DNA from: Gracilibacillus halotolerans
GTDB taxonomy: Bacteria; Bacillota; Bacilli; Bacillales; Amphibacillaceae
NCBI RefSeq assembly: GCF_014206945.1
Contig: NZ_JACHON010000001.1
Span: 57,432-121,431 of the forward strand
Length of the DNA: 64,000 nucleotides
Direction of reading: 5' to 3'
The stretch's first letter is position 1. Each line of letters begins with the position of its first letter. The notes under the pieces were generated by a model that ran no database searches, was not told where the DNA came from, and saw only the letters and a program-made list of their open reading frames with translations. The translations under genes were made by a program, and so were the position numbers. This document shows, one piece after another, positions 8,892 through 20,209 of this stretch.

Positions 8892-10559
8892 TTAAACTTC
8901 CATAATAATTGGAAGGATCATCGGTCTTCTTTTTGTTTTATCATATAGGAATGGAGCAATAGTGTCCGTGATCTCATTTTTAATCTCAGACCACTGTGTT
9001 GTTTTTCTTTCCATTACTTTGTTTAAATGTTTGGCAACTATTTTCTGTGCCTCATTGATTAAATCTTCGGATTCTCTCATATAAACGAAACCGCGAGAGA
9101 TGATATCTGGACCAGAAGCAATTTTGAAGTCTTCCATATCAATACTTACTACTACAATAACTAAACCTTCTTCAGATAAGATTCTTCGATCACGAAGGAC
9201 GATATTGCCGATATCACCAATTCCGCTACCATCTATATAAACAGAACCGGAAGGTATTTTACCAACGACAGACGCACTATCTTTACCAAGTGCTAACACT
9301 TCACCATTATCCATGATAAAAGAATTTTTCTCTGGAACACCACATTTTTCCGCAATTTTCATATGTTCTTTCTGCATACGGTATTCCCCGTGAATTGGCA
9401 TGAAGTAAGTTGGATTCATTAAACGTAACATAAGTTTCTGTTCTTGTTGACTACCATGACCAGAAGTATGAATATCATTTAAAGGACCGTGAATAACATC
9501 TGCTCCTGCACGATATAATTGATCAATGATTCTGCTAACACTAAGTGTATTCCCAGGGATTGGGGAAGATGAAAATACAACAGTGTCACCAGGTATAATA
9601 CTAATTTGACGATGGGTACCATTCGCCACTCGGGACAATGCCGCCATAGGCTCACCTTGAGAACCAGTACATAAGATCACCACTTCGTTAGCTGGTAACT
9701 GGTTTATTTGATGTGCATCAATAAACGTGTTCTTAGGGGCTTTAATATACCCTAAGTCTTGTCCAATATTAATTGAGTTTTCCATACTTCTTCCAAATAC
9801 AGCGATCTTACGATTTGTGCGGACTGCCGCATCGACAACTTGCTGTAAACGGTGAATGTTGGAAGCGAAAGTAGCAAATATTAATCGCCCATCAACACGG
9901 GCAAAAATATCGTTGATGCTGTCACCAACTACTCTTTCAGATAATGTGAAGCCGGGTACTTCACTATTTGTACTGTCTGATAAAAGACATAATACACCAT
10001 CTTTTCCTATCTCAGCCATTTTTGTTAAGTTTGCTGGCTCTCCAACTGGAGTAAAGTCGAATTTAAAATCACCAGTATGCACAATATTTCCTGGAGGTGT
10101 TTTTACAACAATTCCATAAGAGTCAGGAATACTATGCGTTGTTCTGAAAAATGATACAGATGTTTTTCTGAATTTAAATATATCCTCCTCTTGGAAGGTA
10201 TGCAGTTTTGCTTTTCTTAATAAGCCGTGTTCATCCAATTTATTTTTTATTAGTCCAATGGCAAGCTTGCCGGCGTAAATAGGCACATTAATTTGTTTTA
10301 ATAGATAGGGAATACCACCAATATGGTCTTCATGTCCATGAGTGATAAATAACCCTTTAATTTTATCTTCGTTTTGCACAAGGTACGTATAATCAGGAAT
10401 TACATAGTCTATTCCAAGTAGCTCGTCCTCAGGAAACTTAATTCCAGAATCAATAATAATGATTTCATCCTGGAATTGCACACCGTACATGTTTTTACCA
10501 ATTTCCCCGAGTCCACCTAGTGCAAATACTGCTGTTTGGTCATTTTTTACGAATTTCAT
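8892..10559 (-). CDS. rnjA: Ribonuclease J1
   Basis: This is a 555-residue metallo-beta-lactamase/beta-CASP ribonuclease with endo- and 5'-3' exonuclease activity, central to mRNA decay and 16S rRNA maturation. The zinc ligands are visible in THGHEDH (His74, His76, Asp78, His79), with further motifs HTGDFKFD and SDSTN. The beta-CASP segment includes CTGSQGEP, and HGHxxQ-like GHGSQQEQ and IHGEYRM follow. The length is full. It follows rpoY with only two bases between the genes and takes its ribosome site (GTGGAG) from inside the rpoY 3' end. Confidence 0.96.
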   Translation of the reverse strand: MKFVKNDQTAVFALGGLGEIGKNMYGVQFQDEIIIIDSGIKFPEDELLGIDYVIPDYTYLVQNEDKIKGLFITHGHEDHIGGIPYLLKQINVPIYAGKLAIGLIKNKLDEHGLLRKAKLHTFQEEDIFKFRKTSVSFFRTTHSIPDSYGIVVKTPPGNIVHTGDFKFDFTPVGEPANLTKMAEIGKDGVLCLLSDSTNSEVPGFTLSERVVGDSINDIFARVDGRLIFATFASNIHRLQQVVDAAVRTNRKIAVFGRSMENSINIGQDLGYIKAPKNTFIDAHQINQLPANEVVILCTGSQGEPMAALSRVANGTHRQISIIPGDTVVFSSSPIPGNTLSVSRIIDQLYRAGADVIHGPLNDIHTSGHGSQQEQKLMLRLMNPTYFMPIHGEYRMQKEHMKIAEKCGVPEKNSFIMDNGEVLALGKDSASVVGKIPSGSVYIDGSGIGDIGNIVLRDRRILSEEGLVIVVVSIDMEDFKIASGPDIISRGFVYMRESEDLINEAQKIVAKHLNKVMERKTTQWSEIKNEITDTIAPFLYDKTKRRPMILPIIMEV

Positions 10560-10561
10560 CT

Positions 10562-10771
10562 CTAGGCAGTCTCCACTTTAAAATCAGGTGAATTTTTTTC
10601 ATACTCTAAATGTGCCTCATTTAGTAATTGGATGAATTCTATATTGATATTACGCTCTTTTAGTTTAATTCTAACGTCCTTTTCGGACTCAGCTTCTAAA
10701 TAAAGACTTTTTGTGTGCTCGCGCACAGGGATTTCATCAGGGTTTTCCTGATAAAGCACTTTATAAATCAT
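10562..10771 (-). CDS. rpoY: RNA polymerase epsilon subunit
   Basis: This 69-residue small subunit of Firmicute RNA polymerase was recognised from its sequence (MIYKVLYQ start, [14 protein letters not shown]) and its conserved position directly before rnjA, as in B. subtilis ykzG. It binds the polymerase core and is dispensable in B. subtilis. The ribosome site AAAGGAG lies seven bases before the ATG. A tiny basic ORF ends 21 bases upstream, so the transcript may carry three genes. Confidence 0.93.
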   Translation of the reverse strand: MIYKVLYQENPDEIPVREHTKSLYLEAESEKDVRIKLKERNINIEFIQLLNEAHLEYEKNSPDFKVETA

Positions 10772-10792
10772 ATTTACTCTCCTTTGTTATGT

Positions 10793-10897
10793 TTATTTGT
10801 ATATATTTTCAGAACTTTTGGCTGTAGTAGGTATACCTTTTTTACGAAGCACTTCCCGTAAGCGCTTTTTTAATCTTTCTTTTAACCGTTTCAACAA
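10793..10897 (-). CDS. Possible 34-residue basic amphipathic peptide upstream of rpoY
   Basis: An unrecognised short ORF begins with tandem TTG codons and ends 21 bases before rpoY. The peptide begins MLKRLKERLKKRLREVLRKK and ends GIPTTAKSSENIYK. The first 20 residues would form a strongly basic amphipathic helix and the tail is polar. AAGGAG is present 12 bases before the first TTG, which is rather far. The frame stays open for about 28 codons further upstream without an ATG or GTG. The region could instead be an untranslated leader with chance coding; codon choice alone cannot decide. Confidence 0.35.
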   Translation of the reverse strand: MLKRLKERLKKRLREVLRKKGIPTTAKSSENIYK

Positions 10898-11089
10898 TTT
10901 AACTTCCAGCTCCTTCCTATACTTACGTTTTGAAGATAGAAAGAAATAGCAAGTAATAATGAACCGATCCAATCCCTATTACTTTATAGTATAGTATGTT
11001 TTTGAAAATATTGAAACAAAAAAGATAGGATAATTTTCCTTTTCGTTTATTAGCGGTATTCCTTATCCTCTAATTTCCCCATAAACGTA

Positions 11090-11098
11090 TGATATAAT
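11090..11098 (+). promoter_or_regulatory. Extended -10 promoter for ykrA
   Basis: TGA-TATAAT forms a perfect -10 hexamer with the TGn extension, 33 bases before the ykrA start codon. The -35 region is weak. Confidence 0.6.
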
Positions 11099-11131
11099 CA
11101 AAATGAAATAAAAATTAATGAGGTGACATCT

Positions 11132-11905
11132 ATGGGGGACAAGATTGTTTTTTTAGATATTGATGGAACACTGTTAGACCATAATAAAAATATACCAGCA
11201 TCAGCTAAGCAAGCGATAAATAAACTAAAAGCAAATGGAGTTACAGTTGCAATATCTACTGGTAGAGCTCCTTTTATGTTTCAGGAGATTCTCGATGAAT
11301 TAGATATTCATTCCTACGTTAGCATTAATGGTCAGTATGTGGTTCATGAGAATAAAGTTATCTATGCCAATCCGATTGAGATGGACCAATTAGAAAGACT
11401 CACTGCTTTTTCAACAGATAAACAACACCCAGTTATTTATCAGTCTGCTTCCGATATGAAATCTAATGTAGCAGATCATCCACATATAAAAACAGGTATG
11501 AACAGCTTAAAGAGAGAGTTCCCTTTACAGGAATCGAATTATTATAAGCATTTACCTATTTATCAAGTTTTATTATTTAATGAACAAGAAGAACAAACTA
11601 TTTACGAAAAGGAATTTCCGTCACTGCGTTTTGTTCGATGGCATCAATTCTCTTGTGATGTAATGCCTGTAAATGGATCGAAAGCCAATGGAATTGAGCA
11701 ATTTATTAAAAATTCAGATTTCGAGCTTGAGGATACATATGCATTTGGTGATGGTTTGAATGATTTGGAGATGCTGCAAAAGGTTCAGGTTGGAGTGGCG
11801 ATGGGAAATAGTGTACCGGAAGTAAAAGAGATTGCTGATTATGTAACAGAAGATGTTGCTGAAGATGGTCTTGCGAAAGGTTTAGAAAAGATTGGTCTAA
11901 TTTGA
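11132..11905 (+). CDS. ykrA: HAD superfamily phosphatase, Cof type (YkrA)
   Basis: This 257-residue haloacid-dehalogenase hydrolase of the Cof/IIB group probably dephosphorylates sugar phosphates or nucleotides. The motifs are complete: FLDIDGTLL near the N-terminus, ISTGRAP for motif II, a Lys in the GSKANGIEQF segment, and FGDGLNDLEML for motif IV. A cap domain lies between residues 85 and 180. The start is the ATG with AGGTGA five bases upstream. The position between rpoY and def is as in B. subtilis. The actual substrate is unknown. Confidence 0.88.
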   Translation: MGDKIVFLDIDGTLLDHNKNIPASAKQAINKLKANGVTVAISTGRAPFMFQEILDELDIHSYVSINGQYVVHENKVIYANPIEMDQLERLTAFSTDKQHPVIYQSASDMKSNVADHPHIKTGMNSLKREFPLQESNYYKHLPIYQVLLFNEQEEQTIYEKEFPSLRFVRWHQFSCDVMPVNGSKANGIEQFIKNSDFELEDTYAFGDGLNDLEMLQKVQVGVAMGNSVPEVKEIADYVTEDVAEDGLAKGLEKIGLI

Positions 11906-12010
11906 ATTCAAGGTTGTTAACGTGTTGCGATTTGTTTACGACTGGAATTAGCGATGATTACTTTCAATGTCTTAGCTTAGTATTTGCGCAATCGATAGAA
12001 GCATCTAGAA

Positions 12011-12056
12011 AAAAGGAACCAAGTTTTCATCAACAGATGAAAACTTGGTTCCTTTT
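12011..12056. terminator. Bidirectional terminator between ykrA and def
   Basis: A perfect 21-bp inverted repeat (12011-12031 with 12036-12056, loop AACA) has AAAA at one end and TTTT at the other, so it serves both converging genes. It abuts the def stop codon. Confidence 0.92.
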
Positions 12057-12057
12057 A

Positions 12058-12615
12058 CTAAGAATCCTCTAATGGTGTAGCATTTTCGGGAACATGAAAT
12101 GGGTTATCCTCGTTTATGTGGTCATAGAACATAATACCATTTAAGTGATCCAATTCATGTTGGAATACAATTGCACTATATCCCTTTAATTTGAGTGTCA
12201 CTTCATTTAAATCTAAATCAATTGCTTTAATCGTTAATTTTTTATAACGAGGAACATATCCAGGGACTTCTCGATCAACAGACAAACACCCTTCACCCGA
12301 GGATAAAAATGTTTGCGCAACAGAATGTCCAATAATTCTTGGATTGAAATATCCATTACTGTATTGTTTTCCATCCAAGTCTTCAAAATGGACTGCCATC
12401 ATTCTCTTTTTTACCCCTAATTGTGGCGCTGCAAGTCCGACCCCTGGGCGTAATTGGTACTTTTCGGCTAATTCTTCATCTTGACTATTTTTCAAAAATG
12501 TAAGCATATCTTTTAATAATTGAATATCTTCGTCGGATGGAGGAAGTGTTACTTCAGCCGCTTTTTCCCGTAATGCAGGGTGTCCCTCGCGAACTATATC
12601 TTTCATTGTAATCAT
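12058..12615 (-). CDS. def: Peptide deformylase (DefB type)
   Basis: This iron or zinc hydrolase removes the formyl group from the N-terminal methionine of new proteins. It has 185 residues. All three class motifs are intact: GVGLAAPQ (58-65), EGCLS (108-112, metal ligand Cys110) and HELDH (153-157, two His ligands and the catalytic Glu). The insertions before motif 1 mark the larger type-2 enzyme of Gram-positive bacteria. The start MITMKDIV was chosen because AGAGGTG lies eight bases upstream; a longer frame has four extra residues. A strong promoter lies directly upstream. Confidence 0.95.
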   Translation of the reverse strand: MITMKDIVREGHPALREKAAEVTLPPSDEDIQLLKDMLTFLKNSQDEELAEKYQLRPGVGLAAPQLGVKKRMMAVHFEDLDGKQYSNGYFNPRIIGHSVAQTFLSSGEGCLSVDREVPGYVPRYKKLTIKAIDLDLNEVTLKLKGYSAIVFQHELDHLNGIMFYDHINEDNPFHVPENATPLEDS

Positions 12616-12645
12616 TCGTTTCAACACCTCTCTTTAATATGAATG

Positions 12646-12674
12646 ATAATAACATGATATAAAACATATGACAA
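12646..12674 (-). promoter_or_regulatory. SigA promoter for def
   Basis: On the minus strand TTGTCA and TATTAT are separated by exactly 17 bases. Each hexamer matches consensus at five of six positions, and the start codon lies about 30 bases downstream. Confidence 0.7.
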
Positions 12675-12739
12675 AATAATTACAATCATGTTAAGGTGAA
12701 AAATCATTTACTCGATTCTTTAATCGTTTCTAAAGATTG

Positions 12740-12748
12740 TGCTATAAT
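12740..12748 (+). promoter_or_regulatory. Extended -10 promoter for ykyA
   Basis: TGC-TATAAT forms a perfect extended -10 about 50 bases before ykyA, divergent from the def promoter. The -35 is weak. Confidence 0.6.
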
Positions 12749-12796
12749 ATAAAAAGTTTACATATACTTTTATAGATACTGTTGTGGGAGGATTTT

Positions 12797-13453
12797 TTGA
12801 AAATGAAGAAATTATTATTTTTAATTATTATATCAACTGTTTTAATTCTTGCAGCTTGTAGTGGTGATTCTGTAACGAATGATATGTACGAGCATTTGGA
12901 AAAATCGGTTGAATTAGAAGAACCATTTGTAGAAAGTCAACAAGAATTAATTAGTTTAGATAGTAAGGAACAAGAAATATATAGTCAGCTTATTGAATTG
13001 TCTGCAGATGAAATGGACAAAGTGAACGAGTTAGCAGATGAAGCTATAACTACAATAAAGAATCGTAAAGAAATTTTAGAAGAAGAATTAAGTATTATGA
13101 GTGAGGCTAATGAGGAATTTACTAAAGTGAACGAGCTTGTTACTGAACTAAAAGAAGAGAACCAGAAAGAAAAAGCAGAAAAATTAGTGGATACGATGGA
13201 GCAAAGATACAATACTTTTAAAGAGCTAAATGAAATTTCACATGAATCCTTAGAGGAAAATCAAAAACTATACGAATTGTTTAAAAATGAAGAACTTACA
13301 GAAGAAGACCTAAAGAAACAAATCGAAATTGTGAATGAAACATACGACAAAGAAACAGAATTGAGCAATACATTTAACTCATTAACCGAACAATATAATC
13401 AAGAAAAAAGAGAATTTTATGAATCAACGGATTTAAATATAGTATTTGAATAA
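12797..13453 (+). CDS. ykyA: YkyA family lipoprotein
   Basis: This is a secreted lipoprotein of about 218 residues with a typical signal and lipobox LAAC. The mature part is almost entirely acidic, Glu/Lys-rich coiled coil without Cys or Trp, which suggests a rod-like surface protein. It matches B. subtilis YkyA in type and in position between def and pdhA. GGAGG lies five bases before a TTG and eleven before an ATG two codons later; the TTG is taken here. The function is unknown; wall or membrane association is inferred from the lipid anchor. Confidence 0.8.
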   Translation: MKMKKLLFLIIISTVLILAACSGDSVTNDMYEHLEKSVELEEPFVESQQELISLDSKEQEIYSQLIELSADEMDKVNELADEAITTIKNRKEILEEELSIMSEANEEFTKVNELVTELKEENQKEKAEKLVDTMEQRYNTFKELNEISHESLEENQKLYELFKNEELTEEDLKKQIEIVNETYDKETELSNTFNSLTEQYNQEKREFYESTDLNIVFE

Positions 13454-13460
13454 TAATAAG

Positions 13461-13499
13461 AAAGATTCCGATAAGCGTCACAATCGGGATCTTTTTTAA
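13461..13499 (+). terminator. Terminator of ykyA
   Basis: A 12-bp stem (13461-13472 with 13483-13494) with one G-T pair is followed by six T. Confidence 0.8.
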
Positions 13500-13651
13500 A
13501 TATTAAAACAAACACTCAGTTAGCAAGAGGCGTGATTCTCTTGTTAAAGTAGGTAAATGAATTTAGAATTAAATTAGTCATTAAAAATGGAATAATACAG
13601 TGATCGTTTTAGTATGAAACAGCTTGAGGTAGCATGAATGATACAGGTGTT

Positions 13652-13665
13652 TGAAACCCTTTTCA
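13652..13665. promoter_or_regulatory. Possible CcpA (cre-like) operator upstream of pdhA
   Basis: TGAAACCCTTTTCA has the perfect TGAAA/TTTCA arms of a cre site, but the central CG is replaced by CC. It lies about 40 bases before the putative pdhA -35. The 13.50-13.92 kb gap holds no gene that I can support. Confidence 0.3.
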
Positions 13666-13702
13666 TTAGGTTGATTATTTCTTTATATTGAGTGTAAAGT
13701 GT

Positions 13703-13731
13703 TTGACCATATACTTTATATAAGCTAAACT
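13703..13731 (+). promoter_or_regulatory. Putative SigA promoter of pdhABCD
   Basis: TTGACC and TAAACT are spaced by 17 bases (five and four matches). The leader to pdhA would be about 185 bases, so another promoter closer to the gene is possible. Confidence 0.45.
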
Positions 13732-13879
13732 ATAAATGAATCAATATTGTATCACCTGTTTTACAAAAAATTAATGTAACAGTTTCTTAAATGAGTCGGA
13801 TTAGAATGACACATGAAGGGTATATTTAATATTACAGGTAAGATACAGAATTTTTAATCTTTTGGGAAAGCTATTATAG

Positions 13880-15007
<1,128 letters not shown>

Positions 15008-15010
15008 ATT

Positions 15011-15988
15011 ATGGCTCAAATGACGATGATCCAAGCGATTACAGACGCTTTAAGAGTAGAATTAAAGAATGACGAAAATGTTTTAGTATTTGGAGAAGAC
15101 GTTGGCCAAAACGGTGGGGTTTTCCGTGCTACAGAAGGATTACAAGCTGAATTTGGTGAAGAGCGAGTATTTGATACTCCATTAGCAGAGTCTGGAATTA
15201 TTGGTATGGCTGTAGGTTTATCTACACAAGGCTACCGCCCAGTACCAGAAATTCAATTCTTTGGTTTCGTATATGAAGCAATGGATGCCGTGAATGGTCA
15301 AGCGGCTAGATTACGTTACCGTAGTGGAAATACACAAAACGCTCCGATTACAATTCGTTCACCATTCGGTGGTGGGGTTCATACGCCGGAACTTCACGCG
15401 GATTCATTAGAAGGATTAGTAGCACAACAACCGGGATTGAAGGTAGTAATTCCTTCAGGACCATACGATGCTAAAGGTTTATTAATTCAATCAATCCGAG
15501 ATAACGATCCAGTTATCTACTTGGAGCATATGAAGCTTTATCGTTCGTTCCGTGAAGAAGTTCCTGAAGAGGAATACACAATCGAACTTGGAAAAGCAAA
15601 CATTAAACGTGAAGGTACCGACGTAACTTTAGTTGCTTACGGCGCAATGGTTCAAGCATCTTTGAAAGCAGCGGAAGAATTAGAAAAAGACGGTATCAGT
15701 GCAGAAGTTATTGACTTACGTACTGTAATGCCAGTTGACTTCGACACAATTATTAAGTCTGTTGAAAAAACAAATAGAATGGTAATGGTACAAGAAGCAC
15801 AAAGACAAGCAGGTATTGCTAGTTATGTCGTTTCCAATGTACAAGAACGTGCTATTTTGCATTTAGAAGCTCCAATCTTAACTGTTGCGGCTCCTGACAC
15901 AGTATATGCATTTACACAAGCGGAAGAAGTATGGCTGCCTAACTATAAAGATATTGTTGAAAAAGCGAATAAAGTCATTAATTTCTAA
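15011..15988 (+). CDS. pdhB: Pyruvate dehydrogenase E1 component, beta subunit
   Basis: This 325-residue partner of PdhA completes the alpha2beta2 E1 heterotetramer. The N-terminal pyrimidine-binding domain ([12 protein letters not shown], then [11 protein letters not shown]) and the C-terminal transketolase domain ([11 protein letters not shown]) are both complete. The ATG follows AAAGGAG and is only three bases after the pdhA stop, which suggests coupled translation. Nothing irregular was seen. Confidence 0.96.
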   Translation: MAQMTMIQAITDALRVELKNDENVLVFGEDVGQNGGVFRATEGLQAEFGEERVFDTPLAESGIIGMAVGLSTQGYRPVPEIQFFGFVYEAMDAVNGQAARLRYRSGNTQNAPITIRSPFGGGVHTPELHADSLEGLVAQQPGLKVVIPSGPYDAKGLLIQSIRDNDPVIYLEHMKLYRSFREEVPEEEYTIELGKANIKREGTDVTLVAYGAMVQASLKAAEELEKDGISAEVIDLRTVMPVDFDTIIKSVEKTNRMVMVQEAQRQAGIASYVVSNVQERAILHLEAPILTVAAPDTVYAFTQAEEVWLPNYKDIVEKANKVINF

Positions 15989-16011
15989 AAATTTTGACGG
16001 GAGGTTTCTAA

Positions 16012-17289
16012 ATGGCTTTTGAATTTAAATTACCGGATATTGGTGAAGGTATCCATGAAGGTGAGATCGCTAAATGGTTTGTAAAACCTGGCGATGAAAT
16101 TAAAGAAGATGACGTACTATGTGAAATTCAGAATGATAAAGCAGTAGTGGAAATCCCATCACCTGTTGAAGGAACTGTTAAGGAAGTTCATTTTGACGAA
16201 GGTGCGGTTGCTACAGTTGGTGAAACAATTATTACAATTGATGCAGAAGGTTATGAAGATAGTGGCTCTTCTGAAGAAGTTGCTTCCAAACCAGAAGCTA
16301 AAGAAGAAGAAAAAGCTGGTGTACCAGACGAAAAGATTACAGATGACAAAAATGACACAAATTCAGGTTCTGACAAGCGCGTAATTGCGATGCCATCAGT
16401 ACGCAAGTATGCACGTGACAACAACGTAGACATTACTCAAGTTCAAGGTACAGGTAAAAATGGTAGAGTATTACGTGAAGATGTAGATGCATTTGCAAAT
16501 GGTGGTCAGTCTACAGAACAACAAGCTGATACAAAAGAAACAACTACAGCGGCTGCGCAAACAACCTCTATTCCTTCTGGTGAAGAATTCCCAGAAACTA
16601 GAGAGAAAATGAGTGGTATCCGTAAAGCAATTGCTAATGCAATGGTTAACTCGAAGCATAAAGCTCCGCATGTTACATTACATGATGATATAGATGTTAC
16701 AGAGCTAGTTGCACACCGTAAGAAATTTAAACCAATTGCTGCGGAACAAGAAATTAAGTTAACGTACCTACCATATGTGGTAAAGGCACTTGTTTCTGCG
16801 CTTAAGAAATATCCAATTTTAAATGCGTCTATTGATGACGAAACAGATGAAATTGTAAGCAAGCATTACTACAATATTGGAATTGCAGCAGATACGGATA
16901 AAGGTCTTCTAGTTCCTGTAGTGAAGCATGCAGATAAGAAATCCATCTTTGAAATTTCTCAAGAAATTAACGAGTTAGCTGTAAAAGCAAGAGATGGTAA
17001 GCTTGCACCTAACGATATGAAAGGTGCTTCGAGCACGATCTCAAATATTGGTTCAGCTGGTGGACAGTGGTTTACTCCGGTTATTAACTACCCAGAAGCA
17101 GCTATCTTAGGAATCGGACGTATTGCTGAAAAACCAATCGTAAGAGATGGGGAAATTGTAGCTGCACCAGTTCTTGCATTGTCACTAAGCTTTGATCATA
17201 GAATTGTTGATGGTGCAACTGCGCAAAACGCATTAAACCAGATTAAACGTCTATTACAAGACCCACAATTAATCATGATGGAGGGGTAA
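16012..17289 (+). CDS. pdhC: Dihydrolipoyl acetyltransferase (E2) of pyruvate dehydrogenase
   Basis: This 425-residue core protein carries acetyl groups from E1 to CoA. It has one lipoyl domain (about 1-80, lipoylated Lys43 in QNDKAVVEI). A charged linker follows (85-120), then the E1/E3-binding domain (about 127-165, MPSVRKYA and [11 protein letters not shown]). After a second Ala/Thr-rich linker comes the catalytic domain with SFDHRIVDG (His396, Asp400). The linkers are shorter in Ala/Pro repeats than in many enteric E2s, as usual in bacilli. The gene follows pdhB by 23 bases with a GGGAGG site. Confidence 0.96.
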   Translation: MAFEFKLPDIGEGIHEGEIAKWFVKPGDEIKEDDVLCEIQNDKAVVEIPSPVEGTVKEVHFDEGAVATVGETIITIDAEGYEDSGSSEEVASKPEAKEEEKAGVPDEKITDDKNDTNSGSDKRVIAMPSVRKYARDNNVDITQVQGTGKNGRVLREDVDAFANGGQSTEQQADTKETTTAAAQTTSIPSGEEFPETREKMSGIRKAIANAMVNSKHKAPHVTLHDDIDVTELVAHRKKFKPIAAEQEIKLTYLPYVVKALVSALKKYPILNASIDDETDEIVSKHYYNIGIAADTDKGLLVPVVKHADKKSIFEISQEINELAVKARDGKLAPNDMKGASSTISNIGSAGGQWFTPVINYPEAAILGIGRIAEKPIVRDGEIVAAPVLALSLSFDHRIVDGATAQNALNQIKRLLQDPQLIMMEG

Positions 17290-17293
17290 TTAT

Positions 17294-18700
17294 ATGGTAG
17301 TTGGAGATTTCCCAATAGAACTTGATACACTTGTAGTTGGTGCCGGACCGGGCGGATACGTTGCTGCTATCCGCGCGGCACAAACTGGACAAAAAGTAAC
17401 GGTAGTAGAAAGAGGAGAAGTTGGTGGCGTTTGTTTAAACGTTGGCTGTATTCCTTCTAAGGCTTTAATTGAAGTAGGGCACCGTTATGAAAAAGCAAAA
17501 GGCGAAGAAACAATGGGGATTACAACAGAAAATCCAACTGTTGATTTCTCCAAAGTACAAGAATATAAAGAATCCATTGTTAAGAAATTAACTGGTGGCG
17601 TTTCCGGATTATTGAAAGGGAACAAAGTAGATGTAGTAAAAGGTGAAGTTTACTTTGTAGATAAAAATACAGTGAAAGTAATGGATGAGAAAAGCTCTCA
17701 AACATACACATTTAAAAACTGTATTATTGCTACAGGTTCTACTCCAATCGAACTTCCAGCTTTTAAATTCTCTGATCGTGTATTGGACTCAACTGGTGCA
17801 CTTAATTTAAAAGAGATTCCTAAGAAGCTAGTAGTTATTGGTGGAGGATATATTGGAACAGAACTTGGATCTGCATATGCAAATCTAGGTAGTGAACTTG
17901 TAATCCTTGAAGGTCTAGACGAGATTTTAGGTGGATTTGAAAAGCAAATGTCATCCATCGTTAAAAAGCGTTTAGAGAAAAAAGGTGCTACGATTGTCAC
18001 TAAAGCAATGGCTAAAGGCGTAGAAGAAAGTGCTGATGGCGTAAAAGTAACATATGAAGTAAATGGAAAAGAAGAAACAGTAGAAGCAGATTATGTACTT
18101 GTAACTGTTGGACGTAGACCGAATACTTCGGAGATTGGTTTAGAGCAAGTTGGCATCGAATTAGATGACAGAGGGCTTATTAAAATTGATGACCAATGTC
18201 GTACAACCGTAGATGGTATTTATGCGATTGGTGATATTGTTGCTGGACCACCGCTAGCGCATAAAGCATCATACGAAGGTAAAGTTGCAGCAGAAGCAAT
18301 TGCTGGTGAAAAGAGTGCGATTGATTACCAAGCAATTCCAGCTGTTGTATTCTCAGACCCAGAACTTGCATCTGTTGGATATTCTGAACAAGAAGCTAAA
18401 GATGCTGGTTACGACGTAAAAGCAGCTAAATTCCCTTATGCTGCAAATGGCCGTGCTTTATCACTAAACGAGTCCGAAGGTTTTGTTAAATTGGTAACTC
18501 GTAAAGAAGATGGCTTACTAATTGGTGCGCAAGTTGCAGGAGCGAATGCAAGTGATCTTATTGCTGAACTTGGCTTAGCAATCGAAGCTGGAATGACAGC
18601 TGAAGATATCGCACTTACAATCCATGCTCACCCAACACTAGGTGAAATGGTAATGGAAGCTGCTGATGTAGCTTTAGATGCTCCAATTCATATTATGTAA
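17294..18700 (+). CDS. pdhD: Dihydrolipoamide dehydrogenase (E3)
   Basis: This 468-residue FAD/NAD flavoenzyme reoxidises the E2 lipoyl groups. The FAD motif GAGPGGY, the redox disulfide in [13 protein letters not shown], the NAD motif GGGYIGTE and the dimer-interface catalytic HAHPTLGE are all present. It ends the pdh operon, with its ATG four bases after the pdhC stop. It may also serve other 2-oxo acid dehydrogenases; no second E3 gene is in this window. Confidence 0.97.
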   Translation: MVVGDFPIELDTLVVGAGPGGYVAAIRAAQTGQKVTVVERGEVGGVCLNVGCIPSKALIEVGHRYEKAKGEETMGITTENPTVDFSKVQEYKESIVKKLTGGVSGLLKGNKVDVVKGEVYFVDKNTVKVMDEKSSQTYTFKNCIIATGSTPIELPAFKFSDRVLDSTGALNLKEIPKKLVVIGGGYIGTELGSAYANLGSELVILEGLDEILGGFEKQMSSIVKKRLEKKGATIVTKAMAKGVEESADGVKVTYEVNGKEETVEADYVLVTVGRRPNTSEIGLEQVGIELDDRGLIKIDDQCRTTVDGIYAIGDIVAGPPLAHKASYEGKVAAEAIAGEKSAIDYQAIPAVVFSDPELASVGYSEQEAKDAGYDVKAAKFPYAANGRALSLNESEGFVKLVTRKEDGLLIGAQVAGANASDLIAELGLAIEAGMTAEDIALTIHAHPTLGEMVMEAADVALDAPIHIM

Positions 18701-18712
18701 TTAAAAATAGAT

Positions 18713-18742
18713 AAAGAGCTTGCTTTTGCAAGCTCTTTTTTT
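18713..18742 (+). terminator. Terminator of the pdhABCD operon
   Basis: A perfect 11-bp stem (18713-18723 with 18728-18738) with a TTTT loop is followed by a T run. Confidence 0.92.
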
Positions 18743-18890
18743 CACCTCGAAACGGGTAAGAAGAAAGGCTTTTTAGGTATATTGCGCATACTTGACGTCT
18801 ATATAAACAATAGGAAGGCGATACTTCCATTTAAGTTTGGAAATGTCTCCATAACACCTTGATTTCAACCTAGTTAGGAGTGTGTACGTA

Positions 18891-19787
18891 ATGAAGCAAT
18901 GGATGCTTATTCTAGTGTGTAGCTCAATGCTTTTCCTAGTTGCATGCCAAAATGAAAATGAGTCAACAGATGAAACTACTTCAAATACTGATGGAAATAC
19001 AGTAGAAACAGAACCAAACTTAGATGTTGAAACAAACGAGGATTATGAAGAGTTAACGAATGAGGAAGACACGGAGGAACAGGATACGAGAGTAGAACCA
19101 GTAACCGAAGAAGACATAGAAGTTCAATATAGATCAAATGAAAAAAATTGGGCAATTGAACCTATTGAAGACGGCATAGAAGAGAACGTACTTCTACTCA
19201 CAATTGACGATGCACCAGACAAATATGCATTGGAGATGGCACAACTATTGAAAGAATTAAATGTTCCTGCTATCTTTTTTGTAAACGGTCATTTTTTGCA
19301 AAACGAAGAGGACTACGAAACATTGCGCAATATCCATGAATTAGGATTCCATATAGGGAACCATACTATGACACATCCTGTTCTTTCAGATATAAATGAA
19401 GAAAGGCAAAAGGAAGAGATTATCGAGTTAAATGTATTGGTCGAAAAAATAATTGGTGAGAAACCAAAATTTTTCCGTGCACCACATGGAGCTAATACTG
19501 ATTATGTAAAAGATTTAGTAAAACAAGAAGGCATGCTTTTAATGAATTGGACATACGGATATGATTATTTTGAACCGTACATGGATGCGGAGAAACTGAA
19601 AGAAGCAATGATTTCAGGTGAAGGTCCAGAGGTAGATGTCAACTATTCATTATTACAACCAGGTGCTAATTTATTGATGCATGATCGTGAATGGACTTTC
19701 GAAGCATTAGAAGATATCGTGAAAGGCTTGAGAGATAAAGGCTATACATTTGTTAACCCAGAAGCAATTGAGATTCCTGAATCCTGA
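18891..19787 (+). CDS. Polysaccharide deacetylase-like lipoprotein
   Basis: This 298-residue surface lipoprotein has lipobox LVAC (Cys19). An acidic, low-complexity linker follows (about 20-95), then a NodB domain. Metal ligands Asp107, His158 and His162 (HTMTH) and the RAPHG motif (Arg196) are present, as is a late His in LLMHDRE. Motif 1 reads TIDDAP rather than TFDDGP, a mild departure. It may deacetylate peptidoglycan or another cell-surface glycan; the substrate cannot be told. It occupies the place where B. subtilis has slp and speA, between pdhD and yktA. The ATG has AGGAG ten bases upstream. Confidence 0.82.
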   Translation: MKQWMLILVCSSMLFLVACQNENESTDETTSNTDGNTVETEPNLDVETNEDYEELTNEEDTEEQDTRVEPVTEEDIEVQYRSNEKNWAIEPIEDGIEENVLLLTIDDAPDKYALEMAQLLKELNVPAIFFVNGHFLQNEEDYETLRNIHELGFHIGNHTMTHPVLSDINEERQKEEIIELNVLVEKIIGEKPKFFRAPHGANTDYVKDLVKQEGMLLMNWTYGYDYFEPYMDAEKLKEAMISGEGPEVDVNYSLLQPGANLLMHDREWTFEALEDIVKGLRDKGYTFVNPEAIEIPES

Positions 19788-19857
19788 TACTTTAATAGCT
19801 AAAATGTAATGAAGCCCATTAAAAAGGGAAGAATAGTAGTAGTGAGAGGTGATTACA

Positions 19858-20130
19858 ATGAAATATAGTTATCCGATCGATGAATCGTGGTCTACAGATG
19901 AAATCGTAGACATAGTGAATTTTTTAGCGCAAGTTGAGAAAGCATATGAAAAAGGTGTTTACCGACAGGACTTGATATTATCGTATCAGCGATTTAAGGA
20001 AATCGTACCGTCAAAAAGTGAAGAAAAGCTATTAGATAAAGCATTTGAGAAAAACTCAGGTTACAGCATCTATCGCGTTATTAAAAAGGCAAGAGAAATA
20101 GAGGGTAATGAGAAGATAAAGATGAGCTAA
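19858..20130 (+). CDS. yktA: UPF0223 family protein YktA
   Basis: This conserved cytoplasmic protein of 90 residues has no known function. It was recognised by its YSYPIDESWST start and its position before yktB. The start is the ATG seven bases after GAGAGG; a GTG three codons earlier overlaps that site. It is predicted to be all-helical, with many charged residues. It converges on yktB across a hairpin. Confidence 0.82.
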   Translation: MKYSYPIDESWSTDEIVDIVNFLAQVEKAYEKGVYRQDLILSYQRFKEIVPSKSEEKLLDKAFEKNSGYSIYRVIKKAREIEGNEKIKMS

Positions 20131-20153
20131 TCAGACTAAACATTACTTAAAAA

Positions 20154-20199
20154 GAGGCTAGATGACGTACGTTTTATTTGCACATACTTGTCTAGCCTC
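20154..20199. terminator. Hairpin between yktA and yktB
   Basis: GAGGCTAGA (20154-20162) pairs with TCTAGCCTC (20191-20199), with partial pairing inside. It probably terminates both converging genes, though T runs are weak. Confidence 0.6.
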
Positions 20200-20209
20200 A
20201 TTATTGATT

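Noticed and set aside
16506..16862. 118-codon minus-strand frame within pdhC
   Set aside because: It is rich in Ser, Cys and Ala as expected from the reverse of the linker and catalytic domain, and has no start signal.
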